Of a stretch of 64,000 nucleotides of DNA, positions 17,316 through 25,831 are shown piece after piece. The notes below the pieces were generated by a model that had not been told where the DNA came from, made no database searches, and saw nothing but the letters and a program-made list of their open reading frames with translations. The stretch comes from Psychrobacter glaciei. GTDB lineage: Bacteria > Pseudomonadota > Gammaproteobacteria > Pseudomonadales > Moraxellaceae. The stretch is from the NCBI RefSeq assembly GCF_014652895.1, contig NZ_BMZR01000003.1, positions 62,001-126,000 on the forward strand. Reading direction: 5' to 3'. Each line of letters opens with the position of its first letter. The stretch's first letter is position 1. Both the position numbers and the translations under genes were made by a program.

Positions 17316-18950
17316 TTACTCAGTGCCAAACTGCTGGCGTTTTTTGGCAAAAAAGCGATCCAATCTATCCATCGCATTTTCTAAATCAAGCAAGTTTGGC
17401 AAGAACACCAAGCGAAAATGATCTGGTTTGTCCCAGTTGAATCCTGTGCCTTGAACCATCAATACGTTTTCTTCGACAAGTAAGTCCATCATAAAATCCA
17501 TATCATCCGTGATAGGGTAAACTTCAGGATCCATCTTTGGAAAACAATAAAACGCGCCTTGAGGCATGGTACAAGAAATACCTTTAATCGCATTGAGACG
17601 TGAGACGGCCATGTCGCGCTGCTTATATAGACGACCGGTCTTAGAGGTTAAGTCCTTCATGCTTTGGTGACCGCCCATGGCTGTCTGAATCGCATACTGT
17701 CCTTGAACGTTAGAGCAAAGGCGCATGGATGCGAGCATATCCAAGCCTTCAATAAAGTCCGCTGCATGTTGCTTGCGACCAGATACCATCATCCAACCTG
17801 AGCGAAATCCTGCAATGCGATGCGACTTTGACAAGCCATTGTAAGAGAGTACCAGCACCTCATCAGTCAAGGTGCTCATCGGGGTATGCACATTATCATC
17901 ATAGAGAATGCGATCGTAAATCTCATCGGCCATGATGATTAGGTCATGCTCCTTAGCGACTTCAATGATCTGCTTTAGTAGTTCATCACTATAAAGGGAA
18001 CCTGTCGGATTATTGGGGTTAATAACCACAATGCCTTTGGTTTTGCTGGTGATTTTAGATTTGATGTCCTCGATATCAGGGTGCCAGTTGTCTTCTTCAT
18101 TGCAGCGATAGTGTACAGCAGTGCCGCCAGCGAGGTTGGCCGCAGCCGTCCATAATGGATAGTCTGGCATAGGAATGAGCACTTCATCGCCATCATTCAT
18201 CAACGCCTGCATGGTCATGACAATCAGCTCAGAGACCCCGTTACCCAAATATACGTCACGGACATCAACTGCCGAGAGCAGACCTTTAGATTGGTAATAC
18301 TGCAAAATAGCTTTGCGTGCCGAAAAAATCCCTTGCGAATCCGAATACCCCGTGGCTTCAGATAGATTCATCGCGACGTCGCGTAAAATCTCATGCGGCG
18401 CTTCTAGGCCGAACGGCGCTGGATTGCCCACATTTAACTTCAATATGCGTTTGCCTTCTGCTTCCATTTTATTGGCAGTCTGTAATAAGGGACCACGAAT
18501 GTCATAGCAAACGTTTTGTAATTTATCGGATTTTTTTATCGGATTCATAGCATGACCATTTGTCAGATTGTTTGGTAAGTTTTTATTAGTATCAATGAAA
18601 GCAGTTGATGGCGTTTTGGTCTGATTTCTTTGTGTTTTCTGTGGTGTTATTGCGTATTGCATTTTTTCATCTTGAGGTGGGCTATTACTGTTAGGCGATG
18701 TGTCATCAGAGTTTTCATTTTGAAGCTCACCACGTAATAGATACCCTTCGCTACAGCCCAAAATACGTGCGAGGGTAGGGAGCTTGGATGAGACGATACC
18801 ATTAGTACCACGCTCCCAGTTCGAGATAGCACCGCGACTCACCTTGGCACCAGCGGCGGTCATCGCTTGTGCTAGCTGCTCAGCGGTGAATCCTTTCTTA
18901 CGGCGTAGTTGTACCAATCGTGCTGCTTGGGTGCTGTTGTCATCCGACAT
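17316..18950 (-). CDS. HTH (XRE)-aminotransferase fusion, AlaA-like
   Basis: A 544-aa two-part protein. Residues about 9-70 form an XRE/Cro-type helix-turn-helix (RRKKGFTAEQLAQAMTAAG, then VSRGAISNWERG). A Gln/Asn/Thr-rich linker follows to about residue 135. The rest is a class I PLP aminotransferase: NPNNPTG, the DEIYDRI aspartate segment, the PLP lysine in YNGLSKSHRIAGFRSGW, and FRLVFLPN near the end. The catalytic part is most like AlaA alanine/pyruvate transaminases. A transcriptional role for the HTH is inferred and supported by two 21-bp palindromes just upstream. An internal ATG at the domain boundary could also give an enzyme-only product. No strong SD precedes the first ATG. Confidence 0.9.
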   Translation of the reverse strand: MSDDNSTQAARLVQLRRKKGFTAEQLAQAMTAAGAKVSRGAISNWERGTNGIVSSKLPTLARILGCSEGYLLRGELQNENSDDTSPNSNSPPQDEKMQYAITPQKTQRNQTKTPSTAFIDTNKNLPNNLTNGHAMNPIKKSDKLQNVCYDIRGPLLQTANKMEAEGKRILKLNVGNPAPFGLEAPHEILRDVAMNLSEATGYSDSQGIFSARKAILQYYQSKGLLSAVDVRDVYLGNGVSELIVMTMQALMNDGDEVLIPMPDYPLWTAAANLAGGTAVHYRCNEEDNWHPDIEDIKSKITSKTKGIVVINPNNPTGSLYSDELLKQIIEVAKEHDLIIMADEIYDRILYDDNVHTPMSTLTDEVLVLSYNGLSKSHRIAGFRSGWMMVSGRKQHAADFIEGLDMLASMRLCSNVQGQYAIQTAMGGHQSMKDLTSKTGRLYKQRDMAVSRLNAIKGISCTMPQGAFYCFPKMDPEVYPITDDMDFMMDLLVEENVLMVQGTGFNWDKPDHFRLVFLPNLLDLENAMDRLDRFFAKKRQQFGTE

Positions 18951-19019
18951 GGTTTTTAGGCCTTTATTAACTGGTAGTTTTTCAATAAGTAGATGAATTG
19001 AGGATTTTAATTAGACGCC

Positions 19020-19104
19020 AATGCAAGATATTATTGCATTGTTAGTCTTAATGCAAGAGGTTTTCAAATCACTTACACTTGTAAATGCAAGCTTTACTTG
19101 CATT
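19020..19104. promoter_or_regulatory. Two 21-bp palindromes and a half-site: probable operator of the HTH-aminotransferase
   Basis: AATGCAA-N7-TTGCATT occurs exactly at 19020-19040 and again at 19084-19104, with an extra half-site AATGCAAG at 19050-19057. On the minus strand TTGCAT (19056-19051), 17 bp and TAATAT (19033-19028) make a plausible promoter for the gene starting at 18950. The half-site forms the -35 and the proximal palindrome overlaps the -10. This arrangement suggests autorepression by the fused HTH domain. The rest of the 18951-19386 gap contains only AT-rich DNA and the msrB leader. Confidence 0.65.
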
Positions 19105-19386
19105 ACTCCTTTTATGTATGACGCTCCCGACGATGATAGTCAACTGAATACATGTTTACCTATCAAAATTACATCTTTACTCACTCTAGTTTTAGAGTAA
19201 TTTGATATATTTTAAATTGGATAAAATTCTATTTAACGACATACTTATTCCAAAATACAGTCATTGCGACTCTAATATTCATCTTGAATAGTGAGTCGAT
19301 AAGCAACAGATAGGGCACATCGTTTTCATAATAATATGGCGATAAAATAGTGACAGAGATAACAGATACTCTAATAAGGACAAATC

Positions 19387-19812
19387 ATGCAAGACAATCA
19401 ATTAAGTAAAGAAGAAATCAGCCAATTGACTGAAGCTGACTGGAAAGAGCGTTTGAGTGCTGACGAATATCATGTACTGCGTGAGAAAGGCACAGAGCGC
19501 CCATTTACTGGTGTTTATAATGATGCGACCGATGACGGTGTTTACCGCTGTAAAGGCTGCGGTGCCAGCTTATTTGATTCAACAAATAAGTTTGATGCAA
19601 GCTGCGGTTGGCCAAGTTTTGATCAAGGCATCGATAATAGCGCAATTGAAGAGCACGTCGATAATTCGCTAGGTATGACGCGCACAGAAGTAACTTGTAG
19701 CAACTGCGGCGCACACTTGGGTCATGTATTCCCTGATGGACCGAGTGAGACGACAGGCATGCGCTATTGCATCAACTCAGTATCTATCGATTTAGATAAG
19801 TCTGAGAAGTAA
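19387..19812 (+). CDS. msrB: Peptide-methionine (R)-S-oxide reductase MsrB
   Basis: A 141-aa repair enzyme that reduces methionine-R-sulfoxide in proteins. Two zinc CxxC pairs are seen (CKGC about 56-59, CSNC about 105-108). The catalytic Cys lies in RYCINSVSI near residue 128, and the structural motif CGWPSFDQ is present. The length is normal and there is no signal peptide, so it is cytosolic. AAGGA precedes the ATG. glutathione peroxidase follows 150 nt downstream, giving a small oxidative-damage pair, but a terminator lies between them. Confidence 0.95.
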   Translation: MQDNQLSKEEISQLTEADWKERLSADEYHVLREKGTERPFTGVYNDATDDGVYRCKGCGASLFDSTNKFDASCGWPSFDQGIDNSAIEEHVDNSLGMTRTEVTCSNCGAHLGHVFPDGPSETTGMRYCINSVSIDLDKSEK

Positions 19813-19824
19813 GTATTTAGATAA

Positions 19825-19851
19825 TAGTAGTAATAGTAATAGTAATAGTAA
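19825..19851 (+). repeat. Short tandem repeat (TAGTAA)4
   Basis: Four uninterrupted TAGTAA units (19828-19851), preceded by TAG, lie just after the msrB stop codon and before its terminator. Confidence 0.9.
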
Positions 19852-19859
19852 TATGGAAG

Positions 19860-19882
19860 GGAAGTACAGAGTGCTTCCTTTT
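19860..19882 (+). terminator. Rho-independent terminator after msrB
   Basis: GGAAGTAC and GTGCTTCC pair (one wobble) around a 3-nt loop, followed by TTTT. Confidence 0.7.
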
Positions 19883-19970
19883 CAATAACATTTGCCGCTT
19901 ATATGACTGATAAAGTAAAAGTGTCAAATGAATACCCAAAACAACAAAAACCTCAATTTAAGGATAAATG

Positions 19971-20456
19971 ATGAGTACTATTTATAATTTTACGGCTGAG
20001 CGTATGGATGGTAGCCTGCAAGCGTTTTCTGACTATCAAGACAAGGTATTGTTAATCGTTAATACCGCGAGTAAATGTGGCTTTACGCCCCAGTTTGAAG
20101 GGCTGGAGGCGCTATATGAGCAATACAAAGATCAAGGATTGGTCGTCGTTGGCTTTCCTTGTAATCAATTCGGTAGCCAAGATCCAGGCAGTAATGACGA
20201 AATTGGCGCGTTTTGTCAAAAGAATTATGGCGTCAGCTTTCCGATGATGGCAAAGATTGATGTCAACGGAGCAGAGGCTCATCCCATTTATGCATGGCTC
20301 AAAGAGCAAAAAGGCGGATTGCTTACCGATGGTATTAAATGGAATTTTACCAAATTTTTAATCGATGGTAAGGGTCAAGTGATTGATCGTTATGCACCAA
20401 CGACCAAGCCTGACGCGATAAAAAGCGATATCGAGCAAGCACTAGCTAATAAATAA
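19971..20456 (+). CDS. Glutathione peroxidase (BtuE/GPx-like)
   Basis: A 161-aa thioredoxin-fold peroxidase with Cys in place of selenocysteine: [19 protein letters not shown] (peroxidatic Cys about 36), then [14 protein letters not shown] (second Cys and the conserved Gln/Asn) and [15 protein letters not shown] (catalytic Trp/Asn). Such enzymes reduce peroxides using thioredoxin or glutathione. Two adjacent ATGs exist at 19968 and 19971; the SD AGG is seven bases from the second. It is cytosolic and its location next to msrB suggests a shared role in oxidative stress. Confidence 0.93.
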   Translation: MSTIYNFTAERMDGSLQAFSDYQDKVLLIVNTASKCGFTPQFEGLEALYEQYKDQGLVVVGFPCNQFGSQDPGSNDEIGAFCQKNYGVSFPMMAKIDVNGAEAHPIYAWLKEQKGGLLTDGIKWNFTKFLIDGKGQVIDRYAPTTKPDAIKSDIEQALANK

Positions 20457-20561
20457 GCATGAAGTCTAGAAATATTGAATATTTATAAAAATATAAAATC
20501 AATAAAAACATATGCTTGTCATGATATTGAATGAAATATCTCAAAAAGTGGTAAATACTGT

Positions 20562-20589
20562 TTGACACGCACATGTAAATCTATATAAT
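20562..20589 (+). promoter_or_regulatory. Promoter of the tRNA-Val/tRNA-Asp operon
   Basis: TTGACA (20562-20567), a 16-bp spacer and TATAAT (20584-20589) match both sigma-70 consensus hexamers exactly, 80 bp before the first tRNA. Confidence 0.85.
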
Positions 20590-20669
20590 ACACACCCACA
20601 GCAGCAGAGCTTAGTGACAAACTAAAGAGCTCGGTTGATGTTGAATAAATTGCATAGCAATTGTTCGAT

Positions 20670-20745
20670 GGGTGATTAGCTCAGTTGGTAGAGCGTCTGC
20701 CTTACACGCAGAATGTCGGCGGTTCGAATCCGTCATCACCCACCA
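20670..20745 (+). tRNA. tRNA-Val (anticodon TAC)
   Basis: A 76-nt cloverleaf. The acceptor GGGTGAT pairs with ATCACCC, followed by discriminator A and encoded CCA. The D-loop contains AGCTCAGTTGGTAGAGC. The anticodon loop CTTACAC gives TAC, and the T-arm GGTTCGAATCC is present. Confidence 0.97.
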
Positions 20746-20798
20746 CTTATTTAGCGAAGTGGGCCTCTTCGAAAAGGTAGAATGCTAAAGAGACCTAA

Positions 20799-20875
20799 GC
20801 AGCGGTAGTTCAGTTGGTTAGAATGCCGGCCTGTCACGCCGGAGGTCGCGGGTTCGAGTCCCGTCCGCTGCGCCA
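20799..20875 (+). tRNA. tRNA-Asp (anticodon GTC)
   Basis: A 77-nt cloverleaf. The acceptor GCAGCGG pairs with CCGCTGC, followed by G and encoded CCA. The anticodon loop CTGTCAC gives GTC and the T-arm is GGGTTCGAGTCCC. It lies 53 nt after tRNA-Val and is probably co-transcribed. Confidence 0.97.
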
Positions 20876-20918
20876 TATTTAGAACGAATTTAAACTATAA
20901 AGTTTAAGCAAGTTTCGC

Positions 20919-20948
20919 CTCAAGTATTAGTTTACTTGAGATTTTTTT
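20919..20948 (+). terminator. Terminator of the tRNA operon
   Basis: CTCAAGTA and TACTTGAG form a hairpin followed by ATTTTTTT. Confidence 0.88.
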
Positions 20949-21088
20949 GTGTCTAAATTTTAGCTCAAGCTCTTTAATAATATGGACTTGTCACTTTCTC
21001 TTTATCGCTCCAGTAGCGATAGCTAGCTCTTTATTAATGAACCAGATATGAATCTGCATGCAGGTATAGTATTTTTCTAAATCGCTGA

Positions 21089-21290
21089 CTATTTGCTCGG
21101 TGACCAAACAATGACCTTTTCATCGATGGCATCCTCGCTTGGCAAAATCAGCTTCTCAATAGCATCTATCTCATTGTCTATTTGGACTGTATTGTCACTA
21201 AAGTGCGAGAAGACAAGCAAATCATCAACAACGTTGCGCGTATCAAAACGAACCGCACTGGTATCGTCAGAGATTCAACACGTTGAGAGA
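21089..21290 (-). pseudogene. Degenerate gene fragment, unidentified
   Basis: The minus strand reads about 60 codons with coding character (DDTSAVRFDTRNVVDD, then HFSDNTVQIDNEIDAIE, ending VIVWSPSK and TAG at 21091-21089). Just upstream it meets a TGA, and the reading continues in another frame (LSQRVES). This looks like the 3' end of a decayed gene. I cannot name the family. The plus-strand ORF opposite (21093-21302) is probably its shadow. The rest of 20949-21380 shows nothing else I recognise. Confidence 0.35.
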
Positions 21291-21380
21291 GTACGACAGT
21301 AAAAACGCGCAACTACCTGCCTTAAATTGCTAATGTAATTATCCTTCCTAAACCAAGTTACCGTCTTGACGTTTTAGCAT

Positions 21381-21414
21381 CTTAACGTTTTCTTAACGGC
21401 GCGCTATTTATGAT
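21381..21414 (+). promoter_or_regulatory. PmrA-box-like promoter upstream of the yceI/cytochrome/amine oxidase genes
   Basis: CTTAAC (21381-21386), GTTTT, CTTAAC (21392-21397), then 11 bp and TATGAT (21409-21414). The direct repeat replaces a -35 element. The same geometry occurs at 26560 and 30599. The predicted leader to the yceI start is about 230 nt and carries a MITE remnant. Confidence 0.75.
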
Positions 21415-21509
21415 AATAGATATATAGCGAAAATTTAGCCTAAGCAGATATTGCCACCTTCGCTAAAATAATACTCCTAAATCTTTGATAAATAGGGTAT
21501 AAGTCATTA

Positions 21510-21571
21510 GGGCGTGTTATCACCTAACAGAGTTATCTATTTAGCAGTCTTAAAATGGCTAAATTTTTATT
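21510..21571 (+). mobile_element. Remnant of family B MITE (left end)
   Basis: It starts GGGCGTGTTATCACCTAA after a TA and shares CTTAAAATGGCTAAATTTT with the intact element at 39895-40064. The right end is missing or unrecognisable. It lies in the presumed untranslated leader of yceI. Confidence 0.6.
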
Positions 21572-21653
21572 AAGTACAAGCATGGATTGCGTCCATCAAT
21601 AAAAAAGTCAGTAGTATCAATAAGGCTTACAATGCTTACGAAGGAATGTGGCT

Positions 21654-22268
21654 ATGGGCGCTTCAGACAGCGGTCAAAAAAGATCGTATATTTTTGCCTT
21701 TTTAATACTGCCATTGCTAATAATAAGTAACATAACGGGCAGTTTTGCCGCTAGCTATGTCATCAATCCTACCAATACAAATATAAGCTTCGGCATTGAG
21801 CGCTTCAAAAGATCGACCACTACTGGCGGCTTTTATAATGTCAAAGGTAACTTGCAATATGATCCAAGCTCACAGACAGGTGATATCTCGTTAGTTATTC
21901 CTATTAGCTCTTTGAGTACAGGCAGTAAAGCATTTAATCATACTTTGACAGGTCCTAACTTTTTTGATGTTCAGCGCTTTCCGTTGGCGCGTTTTGACTC
22001 TACCAAATGGTACTTTAATCAGAATAAATCGTTCCCTAAGATTCTAAAAGTGGATGGTAATTTAACCCTGCATGGCGAAACCCATCCTATAAGCTTGACA
22101 GCGACTAAGTTTGACTGTTATTTGCATCCCGCATTCAAAAAAGATGTTTGCAATGGTAATTTTACGGCTACCGTTGACCGAACCAAATGGAATATCGATA
22201 AATATGCATGGTTTGGAGTCACTAAAAACCTCAACTTGGAGATTCAAATTGAGGCCATTAAACAGTAG
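21654..22268 (+). CDS. YceI-family periplasmic lipid-binding protein
   Basis: A 204-aa protein with an N-terminal signal peptide (hydrophobic core AFLILPLLIISNITGS, cleavage near SFAAS). It then has a YceI lipocalin-like beta-barrel: YVINPTNTNISFGIERF, GNLQYDPSSQTGDISLVIPISSLSTG, FDVQRFPLARFDST, VDGNLTLHGETHPISLT and a final DRTKWNIDKY. YceI proteins bind polyisoprenoids or quinone-like lipids in the periplasm and often sit beside cytochrome genes. The start at 21654 is eight bases after AAGGA; a GTG at 21648 is too close to it. It is the first gene of a plus-strand unit with two cytochromes and an amine oxidase, under the promoter at 21381. Confidence 0.9.
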   Translation: MGASDSGQKRSYIFAFLILPLLIISNITGSFAASYVINPTNTNISFGIERFKRSTTTGGFYNVKGNLQYDPSSQTGDISLVIPISSLSTGSKAFNHTLTGPNFFDVQRFPLARFDSTKWYFNQNKSFPKILKVDGNLTLHGETHPISLTATKFDCYLHPAFKKDVCNGNFTATVDRTKWNIDKYAWFGVTKNLNLEIQIEAIKQ

Positions 22269-22386
22269 CTATTACCGATGAATAGTTTTATTTTAGTAGA
22301 GTCTGTTTTTAGTAGGACCTGTTAATGAAGAGCAGACAGCTTTTGAAAAGTGATCAAGGATGATTGACTGGTATGATAAGGATATT

Positions 22387-23784
22387 ATGAAGCCACTTTC
22401 TATGATGATATCAACACTCGCGCTGAGTGTGCTGAGTGTAGCCTCTAACGTTGCCATTGCTGACGGCACAGGCATCGTTAATAGCAATCTGACACAATCC
22501 AGCTTACCTCCCAGCATAAGCCTGCCTAATGTTAGCCCAATCAATAACGATTTGGCCAATCGCGGGGCTTATATTGCACGTACAGCCGACTGTATGGCCT
22601 GTCATCGTGAAGACTATAGTGGGGGTGTTCCTATCGAAACGCCTATTGGTAATATTTATTCGACCAATATCACGCCTTCTACGCAGTATGGTATCGGTAA
22701 TTATACGGAAGCTGACTTTACCAAAGCATTACGTAAAGGTCGCGCGCCAAACCATCAACTTTATCCGGCGATGCCGTATCCGTCCTATCATGGAATGACG
22801 GATGATGATATTAGCGCTTTATTTGCTTATTTCCAAACAGTTCCCGTCGTCGATAAGCCACCTGAAAAAACAACTCGCCTGCCTTTTCCTTTAAACATTC
22901 GTAGCTTAATGCTCGCGTGGAATGTCATCAATGTGCCGTCTACTAAAAGCCGTACTGGTCTGACACCAATGCAGCAGCGCGGTGAATATCTGGTGAATAA
23001 TCTAGAGCACTGTGGCACTTGTCATACGCCGCGCAACCTCACCCAAGGTCTCGATAAAGATGGTTACCTCTCTGGTGCGCCGCTTGGTAAATGGTTTGCG
23101 CCTAATATTACTCCTGATAACGACACTGGTATTGGACGTTGGAGTGAGCGTGATATTGTCACTTATTTGCGTACTGGAAAAATTGATAAACGGGCGTATG
23201 CAGGCGGCCCTATGGCAGAAGCAGTAGGACATAGTACCCGTTATCTCACCGATGAAGATTTGAGTGCGATGGCTAACTATCTAAAAGTCATTCCTGCGAT
23301 CAAGACTGATGATTATCTGATACCGGTTAATGTTGCACGTTTACCAAATCCCATCAGCTCCTCTATTACTTATGATTTATTAGAGCAAAAGGACTATCTA
23401 GCACAGGCAAAAACGAATACTTCTAAGACTAGTAGCAGCGATTCGTCTAAATCCTCAGCTGAATCCTCGTCTAAAGCCCTGTATCTTGCTCATTGCGGGA
23501 GTTGCCATGGCGTTGATGGGTACGCCCAACCGGATGCCCGCTATGCTGCTATTGTCGGTCTTAGCAGTATTCGCCGCGCTAAACCTGATGCGTTGATTGG
23601 CGTTATCGCTTTTGGGGCAAAAGGTGCGTTCAATACTGCGCCGAAAATGCCAGGTTTTGAGAAAGACTTAAGCCCTGCACAGATTGCAAGTATTACTAAT
23701 TATGTGCGAGTCAATTTCGGTGGTCTGCCAAGTAGCGAAGTCAGTGCGGCGGATGTCAAACGCGTCATCAAAGAAAAAAGTTAA
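22387..23784 (+). CDS. Triheme cytochrome c (dehydrogenase-subunit type)
   Basis: A 465-aa exported protein with three CxxCH heme sites (CMACH, CGTCH, CGSCH), the layout of the cytochrome subunits of membrane alcohol/gluconate dehydrogenases. The Sec signal peptide is MKPLSMMISTLALSVLSVASNVAIADG. GNIYSTNITP and GKWFAPNITPDNDTGIGRW are the repeated domain motifs. A Ser/Lys/Thr-rich linker (about 345-360) precedes the third heme domain. An upstream ATG at 22360 would mask the signal peptide and has its purine tract directly adjacent, so 22387 (AAGGA four bases before) is preferred. It probably takes electrons from the flavin amine oxidase encoded next. Confidence 0.88.
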   Translation: MKPLSMMISTLALSVLSVASNVAIADGTGIVNSNLTQSSLPPSISLPNVSPINNDLANRGAYIARTADCMACHREDYSGGVPIETPIGNIYSTNITPSTQYGIGNYTEADFTKALRKGRAPNHQLYPAMPYPSYHGMTDDDISALFAYFQTVPVVDKPPEKTTRLPFPLNIRSLMLAWNVINVPSTKSRTGLTPMQQRGEYLVNNLEHCGTCHTPRNLTQGLDKDGYLSGAPLGKWFAPNITPDNDTGIGRWSERDIVTYLRTGKIDKRAYAGGPMAEAVGHSTRYLTDEDLSAMANYLKVIPAIKTDDYLIPVNVARLPNPISSSITYDLLEQKDYLAQAKTNTSKTSSSDSSKSSAESSSKALYLAHCGSCHGVDGYAQPDARYAAIVGLSSIRRAKPDALIGVIAFGAKGAFNTAPKMPGFEKDLSPAQIASITNYVRVNFGGLPSSEVSAADVKRVIKEKS

Positions 23785-23838
23785 ATCTCACATCCTTAAA
23801 TTTAAAGAATTGAATCTGAAAATTTGCTTGTTTGATTA

Positions 23839-24103
23839 GGGTCTGTTGAACATTCAAATATTAGGACTGCTGATCGCTAAAATCTTCCCAAACTAGGCGT
23901 AAACCGACGATAATGTCGAGACCTTAGCTAGGTTTACAACAACGTTTGGGACGATTTTAGTATCAGCCTTTCAGGGCAGGGCTATTTTTTGCCAATACAT
24001 GGCGAAATTGTCTAACCTAGAATGACTAGGCGTCAAAAATTTCACTGCGTATTGTCTAAAAAATAGCCACTGCCAGTACCACATTTGAATGTTCAACAGA
24101 CCC
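23839..24103. mobile_element. MITE, family A, copy 1
   Basis: A 265-bp non-coding element bounded by inverted repeats GGGTCTGTTGAACATTCAAAT (left) and its complement (right), flanked by TA on both sides (23837-23838, 24104-24105). The interior has nested inverted repeats (CTGATCGCTAAAATC against GATTTTAGTATCAG; GTAAAC against GTTTAC) and no ORF. It lies between the triheme cytochrome and amine oxidase genes. A TA duplication is used by IS630/Tc1-mariner and some IS5-group elements; the parent is not in this window. Confidence 0.92.
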
Positions 24104-24137
24104 TACTATAAAAACGAAGTGTGCCAAGGATAATTAA

Positions 24138-25754
24138 ATGAACGATTTATTGCATTCCCCTACACGGCGACAATTGCTTTCAATGATAGGTAAGACTGCT
24201 GGCGCGACTGCCATGTATCAGGCGATGACCACATTGGGGTTTGCATCCGAGTCGAGTTTTAAGCAAGAAATAGATCTCAAGGGTGCTCCTGCTGGCGCGA
24301 GCATCGTTATTTTGGGAGCAGGGTTGAGCGGGCTTACAGCAGCTTATGAGTTACGTAAAGCGGGCTATAAAATCACTGTGCTTGAATACCAAAATCGCGG
24401 TGGTGGGCGCAGTTGGACGCTAAATAGTGGCGATAAATATACTGAGCTTGGCGGTGAGGAGGTGACTTGCGACTTTGAAAAAGGCAATTACTTTAATGGT
24501 GGACCGTGGCGATTGCCCGTACATCACTATGCGGTATTCCATTATTGCAAAAAATTTAATGTCGCATTGCAGCCCTTTATCCAAACCAATGATCGTGCTT
24601 ATCTACATCGTACTAACCATTTCAATGGTGCACCGCAGCGCTTAGGCGAAGTACAAAGCGATATCCGTGGCTACGTGTCAGAGTTACTATCTAAAGCAGT
24701 CAATAAAGGTAGTTTAGATGATACGGTCACCAAAGAAGACAAAGAGAAGCTACTGGAAGGTTTGAAAGGTTGGGGCGTTCTTGATAATAGCTATCGCTAC
24801 GTCAAAAGCCATGAAACCAGCAAACATCGCGGCTATAGTGTTTATCCGGGTGGTGGTCTGATGCCTGATGCTAAACCATCGACACCAATCCCAATGAAAA
24901 AATTATTAGACTCAGGGATGTGGTCGGATCTCTATGCTAATTACACCGTTTACGTGCATCAACCAGCAATGTTTCAACCTGTCGGAGGTATGGGAAAAAT
25001 AGGCGATGCTTTCACACGTGAATGCCGCGATATGATCAAGTTTAATGCCAAAGTCACCAAAATCAAGCAAGATGAGACAGGGGTAACCGTTGATTATATT
25101 GATAGCACCAATTCTGAAAGCAATAATTCAGAGGGTAGCGTCAAAAGCGTTCGTGCTGATTGGTGTATCTGCACTATTCCGCTGTCAGTATTGACCCAAA
25201 TTGACATCAATGTCTCAGAACCAATGAAGCAAGCGATGGCAGCCGTCCCTTATGACAGCTCTTATAAAGTTGGTTTGGAGTTCAAGCGGCGGTTTTGGGA
25301 GGAAGATGAATGGATCTATGGTGGCATTACTTATACGGATCTGCCTATTACCCAAATCTCTTATCCATCACAGGACTTATTCACCCAAGGCTCTGGCGTG
25401 CTACTAGGTGCTTATGGCTTTGGAGAAACCTCTTATAAGTTCAATTCCTTAACGCCAAAAGAGCGCATCAAAGCGGCATTAGAATACGGCAAGCGTATCC
25501 ATCCGCAATATCCCAAAGAGTTTCGTTCAGGTACGTCAGTCGCTTGGCATCGTATCCCGTGGTCGCTTGGTTGTTATGGTATTTGGAGTGAATCGAGCCG
25601 TGAGCAATACTACGATACGCTTTGCAGCATTGATCATCGGATTGTGCTGGCGGGCGAGCATTGCTCACACATTCCGGCTTGGCAAGAAGGGGCCATATTA
25701 TCGGGGATGGACGCGGCCAAACGCTTACACCAAAAGGCCAAAAAACTTGGCTAG
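24138..25754 (+). CDS. Flavin monoamine oxidase family protein, Tat-exported
   Basis: A 538-aa FAD oxidoreductase. The N-terminus SPTRRQLLSMIGKTAGATAM is a twin-arginine signal, implying export of the folded, FAD-loaded enzyme. The Rossmann motif VILGAGLSGLTAAYELRKAG lies at about 54-73, followed by the GGRSWT FAD motif. The C-terminal FAD segment is IVLAGEHCSHIPAWQEGAILSG with the usual Trp/Glu-Gly arrangement. These enzymes oxidise amines or L-amino acids to imines. Encoding beside two cytochromes c suggests that electrons go to the respiratory chain rather than to oxygen. The substrate is unknown. AAGGA upstream supports the ATG. Confidence 0.9.
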   Translation: MNDLLHSPTRRQLLSMIGKTAGATAMYQAMTTLGFASESSFKQEIDLKGAPAGASIVILGAGLSGLTAAYELRKAGYKITVLEYQNRGGGRSWTLNSGDKYTELGGEEVTCDFEKGNYFNGGPWRLPVHHYAVFHYCKKFNVALQPFIQTNDRAYLHRTNHFNGAPQRLGEVQSDIRGYVSELLSKAVNKGSLDDTVTKEDKEKLLEGLKGWGVLDNSYRYVKSHETSKHRGYSVYPGGGLMPDAKPSTPIPMKKLLDSGMWSDLYANYTVYVHQPAMFQPVGGMGKIGDAFTRECRDMIKFNAKVTKIKQDETGVTVDYIDSTNSESNNSEGSVKSVRADWCICTIPLSVLTQIDINVSEPMKQAMAAVPYDSSYKVGLEFKRRFWEEDEWIYGGITYTDLPITQISYPSQDLFTQGSGVLLGAYGFGETSYKFNSLTPKERIKAALEYGKRIHPQYPKEFRSGTSVAWHRIPWSLGCYGIWSESSREQYYDTLCSIDHRIVLAGEHCSHIPAWQEGAILSGMDAAKRLHQKAKKLG

Positions 25755-25773
25755 TAGGCCTATTTTGGCCAGC

Positions 25774-25815
25774 ATAGTAACGATCGTATAGTAACAACTA
25801 TATAGTAACGATTAT
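25774..25815 (+). repeat. Three 14-bp tandem repeats before the cytochrome c lipoprotein gene
   Basis: ATAGTAACGATCGT, ATAGTAACAACTAT and ATAGTAACGATTAT follow one another directly and end at the SD AAAGG of the next gene. Confidence 0.9.
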
Positions 25816-25831
25816 AAAGGCGATCATAAAC

